Positions 11,034-20,672 of a DNA stretch of 64,000 nt are shown one piece after another. The stretch lies in the NCBI GenBank assembly GCA_963989245.1, contig OZ022352.1:560001-624000 (forward strand). The letters are read 5' to 3'. A program made the position numbers and the translations under genes. The notes beneath the pieces are model-generated. The model saw nothing but the letters and a program-made list of their open reading frames with translations. It searched no databases and was not told the DNA's origin. Each line of letters starts with the position of its first letter. Position 1 is the stretch's first letter. This DNA is from Nansenia antarctica (taxonomy: Eukaryota > Chordata > Actinopteri > Argentiniformes > Microstomatidae).

Positions 11034-11089
<56 letters not shown>
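11034..11089. repeat. (CA)n microsatellite, left arm of palindrome
   Basis: Uninterrupted CA dinucleotides, mirrored as (GT)n at 13602-13647 in the right arm with a different length. Confidence 0.95.
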
Positions 11090-11091
<2 letters not shown>

Positions 11092-11224
11092 GAAATCTCT
11101 GTTTAAACTGACGGCTGATTTCCGAGAGGACGCCCACGGACAGAAGGTGAACTTGGTAGTCGGAGGTAAGAGAGGCTTTGCTATCCTAGCGGGGAGCTAG
11201 CTCGCGGTGTTCGGGTGACAGCCA

Positions 11225-11365
11225 GGGCGCGTTCGTAAATACGCTCTGGAAATCTGATCAGCACTCACGGAATGCCTCTTGTCCAATCAAATGACTTGGT
11301 CCCTTTATGACGTTGAACCCAGTGTGCGCTCCGGGGCTCTCAGAGCGAATTTACGAACGCAGCCT
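11225..11365. mobile_element. ~140-bp palindromic MITE, copy 1
   Basis: Ends GGGCGCGTTCGTAAAT and ATTTACGAACGCAGCC form inverted repeats of about 25 bp (GCGTTCGTAAAT..CGCTCTG). Copies of the same element lie at 13326-13467 (inverted, other arm) and 45577-45715. Confidence 0.8.
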
Positions 11366-11509
11366 CAAGTTCAATACTCGCGACACACACGGACTGGTCC
11401 AGTTTCACTAACCACTGTGTAGAGTAGTAGACGCATCATTTCTACTAACACAGTAATATGACTACATGATCACACTAGTCTAGTCGTGTTTAAGCCCACG
11501 TTTCACTTT

Positions 11510-12175
11510 CTACTCCTAGACACACACTGTCCTAGTCACACACACTCCTAGACACACACTGTCCTAGACACACGCACTCCTAGACACACACTGTCCTAGA
11601 CACACACACTCCTAGTCACACACACTCCTAGACACACACACTCCTAGACACACACACTCCTAGTCACACACACTCCTAGACACACACTGTCCTAGACACA
11701 CACTGTCCTAGTCACACACTGTCCTAGACACACTGTCCTAGTCACACACTGTCCTAGACACACACTGTCCTAGTCACACACACTGTCCTAGTCACACACT
11801 GTCCTAGTCACACACACTCCTAGACACACACTGTCCTAGACACACACTGTCCTAGTCACACACACTGTCCTAGTCACACACACTCCTAGACACACACACT
11901 CCTAGACACACACTGTCCTAGTCACACACTGTCCTAGTCACACACACTCCTAGACACACACTGTCCTAGACACACACTGTCCTAGGCACACACTGTCCTA
12001 GTCACACACACTGTCCTAGTCACACACTGTCCTAGTCACACACACTGTCCTAGTCACACACACTCCTAGACACACACTGTCCTAGTCACACACACTCCTA
12101 GACACACACTGTCCTAGTCACACACACTGTCCTAGACACACACTGTCCTAGTCACACACACTGTCCTAGACACAC
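11510..12175. repeat. CCTAG(A/T)CACACAC minisatellite, left arm
   Basis: Short units of CCTAGACACACACT(GT) and CCTAGTCACACACA(CTGT) alternate irregularly for about 660 bp. The right arm holds the complementary array (12500-13175). Confidence 0.92.
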
Positions 12176-12499
12176 AACTGTGTAAAATCAGTTTATTTTG
12201 TTACCAACTTACTGTTACATCTATTAAAGATATTGGCATTTTCCAACTCATGTCATATTGTACTGGGTTATATCCTCTACTCACATCTAGAAGTAGTATT
12301 GCAAGAAGTAGGCTACTACTACTATACCTTGATAACGTGTAACACAAAGATACAGATACATTAACAATCTAACCGACTGTACACACTCTGGGCAGTGCTA
12401 GGGCAAGTTGAGTGTGAGCAGACAGGCTTCATCCTGCGTGTTTGTTTATAATCTATGCTAATCCTGCGCTGTGGACGAACTCTGTGTGTGTAGCCTGTG
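12176..12499. other. Non-palindromic centre of the foldback element
   Basis: About 320 bp without an inverted partner. No coding frame or recognisable motif. It would form the loop if the arms paired. Confidence 0.7.
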
Positions 12500-13175
12500 T
12501 AAAAGAATGTGTGTGACTAGGACAGTGTGTGACTAGGACAGTGTGTGACTAGGACAGTGTGTGACTAGGACAGTGTGTGTGTCTAGGAGTGTGTGTGTCT
12601 AGGAGTGTGTGTGACTAGGACAGTGTGTGTGTCTAGGAGTGTGTGTGTCTAGGAGTGTGTGTGACTAGGACAGTGTGTGTGTCTAGGAGTGTGTGTGACT
12701 AGGACAGTGTGTGTGACTAGGACAGTGTGTGACTAGGACAGTGTGTGTCTAGGACAGTGTGTGTCTAGGAGTGTGTGTGACTAGGACAGTGTGTGACTAG
12801 GACAGTGTGTGTCTAGGAGTGTGTGTGTCTAGGAGTGTGTGTGACTAGGACAGTGTGTGTGACTAGGACAGTGTGTGTCTAGGACAGTGTGTGTCTAGGA
12901 GTGTGTGTGACTAGGAGTGTGTGTGACTAGGACAGTGTGTGACTAGGACAGTGTGTGTGACTAGGACAGTGTGTGTCTAGGACAGTGTGTGACTAGGACA
13001 GTGTGTGTCTAGGACAGTGTGTGACTAGGACAGTGTGTGTCTAGGACAGTGTGTGTCTAGGAGTGTGTGTGACTAGGACAGTGTGTGTGACTAGGACAGT
13101 GTGTGACTAGGACAGTGTGTGTCTAGGACAGTGTGTGTCTAGGAGTGTGTGTGACTAGGACAGTGTGTGTCTAGG
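12500..13175. repeat. GTGTGTGACTAGGACA minisatellite, right arm
   Basis: Complementary counterpart of 11510-12175. The order of unit variants differs, so the two arrays have evolved separately since the palindrome formed. Confidence 0.92.
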
Positions 13176-13325
13176 AGTAGAAAGTGAAACGTGGGCTTAA
13201 ACACGACTAGACTAGTGTGATCATGTAGTCATATTACTGTGTTAGTAGAAATGATGCGTCTACTACTCTACACAGTGGTTAGTGAAACTGGACCAGTCCG
13301 TGTGTGTCGCGAGTATTGAACTTGA

Positions 13326-13467
13326 GGCTGCGTTCGTAAATTCGCTCTGAGAGCCCCGGAGCGCACACTGGGTTCAACGTCATAAAGGGACCAAGTCATT
13401 TGATTGGACAAGAGGCATTCCGTGAGTGCTGATCAGATTTCCAGAGCGTATTTACGAACGCGCCCTG
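13326..13467. mobile_element. ~140-bp palindromic MITE, copy 2
   Basis: Inverse-orientation copy of 11225-11365, located symmetrically in the right arm of the palindrome. Confidence 0.8.
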
Positions 13468-13598
13468 GCTGTCACCCGAACACCGCGAGCTAGCTCCCCG
13501 CTAGGATAGCAAAGCCTCTCTTACCTCCGACTACCAAGTTCACCTTCTGTCCGTGGGCGTCCTCTCGGAAATCAGCCGTCAGTTTAAACAGAGATTTC

Positions 13599-13650
<52 letters not shown>

Positions 13651-15729
13651 TATGCACACTTGCATTTACGTTAATCTGCTGACACAACCCAAATGTGTCG
13701 TCTGCTCTCAGAAGTGGGGAAAAAACCGTCAGATCATATATAAACGGGTTATTTTGATAAACCGGATACATTTTGTGAATATATATGGTTACTTTCTCGC
13801 CTGAAAACATATTAAAACTTCATAAAATGACATATTAGGATGCTTAGTCCAGGGCTCAAATTGCGTTTGCAACTTTATGAGAAATGATCTGCTGATCAGA
13901 CCTCCGTTTCTTTCTTTATATAAACGGGTTATTTTGATAAACCGGATACATTTTGTGAATATATATGGTTACTTTCTCGCCTGAAAACATATTAAAACTT
14001 CATAAAATGACATATTAACACTTGTAGAGGCAAATTACAGCTTTTCGCTAATGGGCTGTCAAAACGGAGGTTTCAAAAACACTAGACTGACGAGTCACAG
14101 TCGCCAGCTGGTCGTGACGCGTGCGCGTGCCAGCTGGTCGTGACGCGTTAGGCCGCACCCCCGGTAGCTTTTGCCCAGCGGAAGGTTTTGCCCTGACTGC
14201 GCCAGGAACCCGCAGTCACTCTGCCAAAGACGTCACCACCGCCCCGGAAGCGGAAGGATCAGGTGAAAGCACAGAGACCGAGCCAAGGGAGAGGAGTGCC
14301 TCTTATACCCTAGCTCGCCTCAGTGATTGGCTACCAGCACATAGAAATATATATTTCTATACTGCTACATTCACGTGGGCAGATTAATTTGCTTTCACTG
14401 CTGACGAGACTGGTTTACCAGTATGCTTAATATGTAATGAGAAACTAGGAAACAACAAAAAGTCAAATGTCGCAAGATATTTCCAGAATAAACACGCAGC
14501 CTTTGCTCAAAAATATCCGGATGGAGATGAGAGAAAAAAAGCCGTTTCGGAACTGATGCGGAAGGTTGATCTGAGCAAAAATCACTTCAAGAAGTGGATG
14601 AAGTCTGCAAATTCATTATGCTAGTTTTGTAGCCGCTCAGGAAATAGTCAGGCACGGGAAGCCGTTCACAGATGGAGAATATCTAAAATAATCTTTCATT
14701 AAGATTTCAGAACATCTATTCACGGACTTTAAAAACAAGAGTGAAATTGTGCAGAAAATCAGGGATATGCGGCATATGCCCCTCTCTGCAAAGACTGTCA
14801 AAGACAGAACCATCAAAATGCAAAAAATCACCAGACAGCAAATTAAAGACATAAATTCAGCTGTGGCCTACTCAATTGCCTGTGATGAATCTAAAGACAA
14901 CGGTGATATTGAACAAATAGCGCTGTTCTGCCGGTATGTAAACTCTGCTGGGCCACAGGAAGAAATTATTGAGTTAATACCACTAAAAGGCCAAACACGG
15001 ACTGTCTGTGAGGCTGTCTTGAATTGTTTAAGAGCCAAGGGAATAAACACCACCCACCTGGTGTCAGTGGCTACTGATGGGGCACCAAGTATGACAGGAG
15101 CGCAAAGAAGGGCTTTGTGGCTTTACTGCAGAAGTCGCTGGACAGAAAGCTGCAGACCTTTCACTGCATCCTGCACCAAGAGGCACTGTGTGCTCAAACA
15201 TTTCCTCCGGAATGCACAGAAGTAATGAATGTTGTCATTCAGATTGTCAATAAAATAATGGCAAAAGGTTTAAATCACAGTCAGTTCCGTTCGTTACTGG
15301 ACGAACTGGAAAGCACATATTCTGATCTCCAGCTGCACAACAAAGTCCGGTGGCTGTCCAGAGGGGAGGTGCTGAAATACTTTTCCGCGTGTCTGGAAGA
15401 AGTGAAAACTTTCCTGGGCAGCAAAGGGCTCACATTTCCTGAGCTGGAACAGCCAGAGTGGCTGGAAAAGCTACACTTCATGGTAGACATGACAGCGCAC
15501 CTGAACACGCTGAACACAGCTCTTCAGGGGAAAGGACGCACAGCCCTGCACATGTTGGAGGAGGTTTTGGCATTCGAGCGCAAGTTGACAGTGCTTGCCA
15601 GAGATTTACAGAGAGGTACACTGTCACACTTCCCCAATTTGAGAGAGTTCAAAGAAGCTCACATGATAAATTCGGAGTATTTACATTCTGCAATCATCGC
15701 AATGCAAACATCGTTTGGGAAACGATTCT

Positions 15730-16949
15730 TTATTTTTTATTTAACCTTTATTTAACCAGGCAAACATGTAAGAACAAATTCTTAGGTAGAAAAAAAACAA
15801 GGTTAAGTAATACAATAAACAATAAAACAATCAAACAATAAAACTATAAAACAATAAAACACTGGCAAATACAGATGCATTAAAATACTAACAGTCAGAG
15901 AGAGGGGAGAGAGACGGAGGAGTAGGGGTGAGGAAGAGCGGAGGTGAGGGATAGCGGGGGTAGTGGAGCAGGGGTACTTAAAATGAGGCAGTGATGGGTT
16001 ATGGGATGGGTGAGAGACGGTGATCAACAGGTGCATTGATCGACTATGGTTCGCTGCAGGATTTGTTTGAAAGCAGTGAGTGAGGTGAGTGCGGTGAGTT
16101 TGAGGGTGTTTTGTAAGGTGTTCCAGTCGTGTGCTGCAGCGAACCGGAAAGCGCTGCGCCCGACTACGGTACGGGCTTTGGGGATGGTGAGTCGGACAAG
16201 ATCACTGGATCTTAGAACGATGACGGGGCGGTGAGAGAGGTGCAGAAGGGATGAGAGGTAGAAAGGTGTTTTGCAAAGTATGGATTTGTAGATAATATGA
16301 AGCCAGTGACAGAGCCGTCTGCTGTGAAGAGATGTCCAGTCTACAAGGGTGTACAGAACACAGTGGTGAGTTGTGAAAGGCGCACTAGTGGCAAAACGAA
16401 TGGCGGAGTGATGGAGTGTGTCGAGTTTCCTGAGGGCAGACTGAGATGCCATCCTATAGATGGTATCGCCATAGTCAAATATGGGCAGGATGGTCATCTT
16501 GACAAGGGTATGTTTGGCTGCACGGGTGAAGGAGGCCTTGTTCCGGTATACAAAGCTTAGGCGAGCTTTGACTTTTGTCTGCAGGTGCTTTATGTGGGTG
16601 GTGAAGGAAAGGGATGAGTCCAGCCAAAGGCCAAGGTATTTGTAACAAGAGACAAACTCCAGCTCGGAACTGTCAACACAGAAGATCTTAGGGGGGCTGC
16701 TGACACGAGGTCTCCGGTCGAAAAGAATGCACTTAGTTTTTTTGGTGTTGAGGAGAAGATGGAGGCGATGAAAAGACTGCTCAATGGAGGTGAGGCTGAG
16801 TTGTAGAGTGGAAGCCGCAGAGTGGAGTGAAGGGCCTGCACAATACAAGATGGTGTCGTCAGCATAAAGATGGATCTGGGATTTGCCAGCATCTTTTGCT
16901 ACATCATTGATGTAGATTGAGAACAACGTTGGTCCCAAGATGGAGCCTT
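15730..16949 (-). mobile_element. 5'-truncated L2-like LINE inserted in the hAT gene
   Basis: The minus-strand frame 16949-16024 begins in reverse transcriptase (QGSILGPTLFSIYINDV, then YADDTILYC as the catalytic box) and runs through the C-terminal region to a stop. The 3' end at 15730 carries the TTTAACCAGGCAAACATGTA-like tail common to fish L2 elements, then an A/T-rich part. GATTCT flanks both sides (15724-15729 and 16950-16955), consistent with a short target duplication. The endonuclease is absent through 5' truncation. Confidence 0.85.
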
Positions 16950-17375
16950 GATTCTGTGAGTTCAGAGAGGAAAAAAACACATTATCCTTCCCTGTCACTC
17001 CCCTAAGCCTCGATCCATCCCTGCTGAATACGACTGCAATTGCAGGTGTGAGTCAACCTGATCTTGAGATGGAACTGGCCGACATAGCCGACAAAGACAT
17101 ATGGGTGTCCAAGTTTAAACGCTTGACAGCAGACCTTGAAAATGTTGCCCGTCAGAAGGCCGTTCTTGCTCAGAATCACAAATGGCGTGATATTGAAAAC
17201 CTCCCCAAACCGGACAAACTTGTGTTCGAAACTTGGAATGCTATCCCCGACGTTTATGTGAACATGAAAAAGTATGCACTTGGAGTCCTGTCGATCTTTG
17301 GATCCACATATGCATGTGAGCAGGTGTTCTCCAACATGAACTTTATTAAAAGCAAACATCGCGCACGCCTCACAG

Positions 17376-17898
17376 TGTAAGGTTTGGGGAAGCAATCTTA
17401 TTGTGGAGCGACCCTTTGGCGCCCTCTGGTGTTTATGTTGCATTTTTGTCTGTCCTAATTACTGATTTGTACCTGGTGTGTTTTGTTTGGCTGTGGCTAT
17501 TTATATCCCTCTGTTTCCCCTCTGGTTGTCGGTTGTTCACTATATGTTGTGTTCGTTATGTGTATACGGGTCTTCGTAGCCTTATCGTTCCTCGCCGGTT
17601 TAGGAAATAAGTATCGTTGCCTTTTGTAAGTACATTGCTCTGCCTTGTTCCATTGACGGCGTTTTTGTGGGAGACTAAAGCCACCTCCCCTTTTGTTTTG
17701 TTGTTTTGTTCCTATTATTATTTAAACGTTTGTCGGAGACTTGATTTCTCCTCTTTTGTTTATTCGCTTACTGTGCGGTTATTATTTGTTCCCGTTTACT
17801 CAAAATAAAGAGTACCTTTATTATTGAATTATACTCCTGCTTCCGTCTACTCTGTTCTACTCTGCACCTGGGTCCAAACACATTATCCCATCGTAACA
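17376..17898 (+). mobile_element. Solo LTR (523 bp)
   Basis: Starts TGTAAGG and ends CGTAACA, with 5-bp target duplication CACAG at 17371-17375 and 17899-17903. It contains a TATTTATA stretch (~17499) and AATAAAG (~17803), suggesting plus-strand orientation. No internal retroviral sequence remains, so it arose by LTR-LTR recombination. It splits the last codons of the hAT transposase. Confidence 0.88.
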
Positions 17899-17992
17899 CA
17901 CAGATGACAGCTTACGATCCAAGATGAAGGTGACGGCCTACAGCCCTGATGTGCAGACGCTGTGCGCTGAGGTTCAGGAGCAGAAATCACAT

Positions 17993-18718
17993 TAACCAAG
18001 TAAGATAAATATTTTAATTGCCTACTATTTTGCATATATTCATATTTTTTCATTGTTCAGTGAAATCGTCCTTTTATTATTCAGGTTGACAGCGGACTGC
18101 ACGCAAAAGGATGACGGCACACAGAGAGAGGACGGAGTTTTTGGTTTGCTGCCGGTGGATAATTTAAGTTCATCAATACAAGAAGGACTCAAATAGACAT
18201 TGAGTATTTTACTTGAAAGTAACCTTCAACCCAACGTCTTTTTTTCGGAGTTCAAAATGTTTTTGTTGCATGCAGAAATGTAATTTCGTTTTCTCTGCAG
18301 TCGTTCATTGATTTCATAAATGCAACACGTTATAGTTTGTTTATACATAGCATAAAGGCAAACTCGAATTTTAGAGCGAATTTTAGAACCCAGCCATTGT
18401 GATTGTCATGAATCATCTATTACGTCACAGTAGAATTCTATTCTATAAAAACCAAGAATGCGTTGGTCATGCGTTCATAAGACACATGTTCTTCACTGCT
18501 GATGAAGAACAGACTCATGACAATTAACCTTGCCAAGCTGTTCAATAGCAAGCTTAGCGTAGAAATAGGTAAGGGTCTATTTATTTATTTTACATACATT
18601 TTTGCAACTTCTTTTTGATTTAAGAAAAAAATCATAATCATTGAATACAGTACCCGATTTAATTTGATTCTCTTATCTTACCTGCAGCAATATTGACTGT
18701 ACTGTACTCAGGGTTCGA
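17993..18718. other. Probable 3' part of the hAT gene, non-coding
   Basis: Follows the hAT stop codon. Includes GTAAGATAAATATT just after the stop and a TTATTATTCAG/GTTGACAG acceptor-like site near 18084, perhaps a spliced 3' UTR. No terminal inverted repeat could be assigned. Confidence 0.35.
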
Positions 18719-19089
18719 GTTATGTGGGAGCCAATGGGAGCTGAGCTCCCATAAGGAAGGTCAACGCTGCCTACAGTAAGCAGTCTGTGTATTGTGTTCG
18801 AGCCTTGATGACATGTGAGAAACGGAGGGTCTTGTTGGTCGTGTGGGTAGCTAAGCTTGCTTGTCGTGTGGGTAGCTAAGCAACTGGACAGTCTCGGGAG
18901 GGTGAGGTTGGGGTGGAGACGGGGTGGAGATTAGCATGATTATAGATTATACAGGAGGGCATCTGTTAAATAGAGCCTGTTCCCTCATCCAGGCCCACCA
19001 CTACTTCCTGGAAACAGTTTGTCTACACGTCCATGTACTATAACTGTACTATAAATGTACTATAACTACTATAAATGTACTATGTACTA
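18719..19089. other. Unassigned repeat-rich stretch
   Basis: Begins with CAGGGTTCGAGTTATGTGGG, which resembles a hAT-type end, followed by a small GGGAGC/GCTCCC inverted repeat. It ends with short tandem (ACTATAAATGT)n-type repeats before the LINE tail. No partner end was found. Confidence 0.35.
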
Positions 19090-20200
19090 TAAATGTATGA
19101 ATGAATGAATGAATGAAAGCTTTATTTCGAACATGTGAAAAAAGAAAGAGTTATAACAAGAAAAAACAAAACAAAAACAAGAAAAAACAAAACAAAAACA
19201 AGAAAAAACAAAACAAAACAAAAAACACTATTTACTGTGTACATACATCTACTGATGCCTCTGGACACATCTTCAGTGATGTTCCTGGAATCATCATATT
19301 TACATATTTACCAACAATAGAAAACAGATAATGTAAATAAACAAATAATCTGTGAAAACAACTGGTGACTATCAAAGCCCTTCTTCCTCCTCGTACCATG
19401 GTGAAAACCATGTTTTTATACCGCTTTTTGAACTGGGTCATGCTTGGACACCGCTTTAGCTCCACACTCAATCCGGTCCACAGCTTCACTCCACATATAG
19501 AAATACAAAAACGTTTTAACGTTGTACGTACATAAATATGTTTTAAATTTAACTCCCCCCTCAAACTCCCATCTCTATCAAAAAACATTTTTTAAATATT
19601 CCTAGGGAGTAGGTTGGTATTTGCTTTATACATTATTTGTGCTGTTAGAAGGTGGACCAGATCCGTGAATTTTAATGTTTTTGATTTTAAGAATAATTAA
19701 TTTGTGTGATCTCTATAACCGGAATTATGAATTAACCTTATGGCTCTTTTTTTGCAATATTAATAGTGATTGTAGTCTACATTTATAAGTGTTGCCCCAA
19801 ACCTCTGCACAATAATTTAAATATGGTAAAAGCAGTGAGCAGTAGAGAGTGTGGAGTGATTTATGGTCCAGAACGTGGAAGTTACAGATATATGTCAGTG
19901 GTTCTGAAATCCCCTCAATTACCTTTTTCACAATTTTCATATCAATTTCATTGCAATCACTAGATGTTTTGTATTTACATTTATTAACAATATCTATTAT
20001 TTCCTTTTCTTCTACTGGTGTAAGGAACATTGAGCTAGGATTCCTATCTATAAGGTTGTCATCCCTATCCTCAGATGACAATGGATCAGGACTTTTTTCT
20101 GCCAGGTTTGGTCCAACACTTCCAAAAAAAATATTAAAGCTATTAACCACATCATGCATATTATCCTTTATAATGTTGTTATCAATATGTAGGATACTAT
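19090..20200 (-). mobile_element. LINE remnant with (ATTC)n tail, internally deleted
   Basis: The minus-strand frames at 20159-19725 contain a reverse transcriptase N-flank (VNSFNIFFGSVGPNLAEK, TPVEEKEIIDIVNKCK, KTSSDCNEIDMKIVKK) joined directly to the C-terminal block LYCSLLLPYLNYCAEVWGNT. The core reverse transcriptase between them is deleted. Tail (ATGA)n at 19097-19117 on the plus strand. Same family as the plus-strand LINE at 28043-28371/35785-36240. It belongs to the CR1/Jockey-related LINEs by this block; I cannot name the clade. Confidence 0.75.
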
Positions 20201-20410
20201 AACTAGATACTTCATACTATAACTGTACTATAACTGCTATACATGTACTATGTACTATAACTGTACTATAACTGCAAATGAAATTATCTTATTTGAAGTA
20301 TTGAGTTGGGAGTGAACCATTTTGGTCGTCTCTTGGTGCAAAATTCTGCTTGACTACATGGAAGGGGCAAGCCATGCGATAACACAAATCTCTCTCTCCC
20401 TCTCTCAGTC

Positions 20411-20485
20411 ATGTTACGCCGTAGTCCTCGCTTGAACGACGAGGACGGTAACGTCAGCAAGATCTCGTACAAAGAGAGCCCTTGG

Positions 20486-20526
<41 letters not shown>

Positions 20527-20601
20527 ACTTGATGTATAGGCATTAGCATTAGCACGGTATGCAAATCCTTGTGTACTAATGTTCTCTGTCCCCCCATCCA
20601 C

Positions 20602-20672
<71 letters not shown>

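Larger units (their letters stand above)
10504..14195. mobile_element. 3.7-kb palindrome / foldback element with ~1.67-kb inverted arms
   Basis: The left end CAGGGCAAAACCTTCCGCTG (10504) is matched in inverse orientation at 14195, and the inverted match runs inward to about 12175 / 12500. Each arm holds in order: two AACGCGTCACGACCAGCTGG-type repeats (one spacing varies), a ~100-bp direct repeat present twice (10645-10743 and 10846-10944, mirrored at 13727-13825 and 13918-14016), a (CA)n array, a 140-bp MITE and a long CCTAG/CACACA minisatellite. The ~310-bp centre is not palindromic. The arms differ by small indels, such as ~20 extra bases near 14085 in the right arm. CAGGG ends look hAT-like, but the flanks GGCGTTGT and ACTGCGCC are not a clean target duplication. 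No transposase frame. Confidence 0.85.
14390..17992 (+). pseudogene. hAT transposase gene (GTF2IRD2-/ZBED-like), decayed and interrupted
   Basis: Recognisable in order: BED-type zinc-finger remnant (GLPVCLICNEKLGNN ... FQNKHAAFAQKYPDG, 14410-14525), a linker with stops and a frameshift (14600-14700), the catalytic region (SIACDESKDNGDIEQIALF, then VSVATDGAPSMTGAQ), LHQEALCAQTF and RWLSRGEVLKYFSACLEEV, then the C-terminal dimerisation block (GVLSIFGSTYACEQVFSNMN, ~17280-17340), ending after AEVQEQKSH near 17992. The frame changes at about 15100-15200. An L2-like LINE (15730-16949) and a solo LTR (17376-17898) interrupt it. This family has been repeatedly captured as vertebrate genes, but this copy is clearly broken. 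Confidence 0.88.

Noticed and set aside
10504..14195. Palindrome as a missed-adapter sequencing artefact
   Set aside because: The arms differ by indels and by repeat lengths and order, and the flanks differ. Kept as a finding, although read support should be checked.
18719..18770. Left end of another hAT element (CAGGGTTCGAGTTATG)
   Set aside because: No matching inverted end or target duplication was found nearby.
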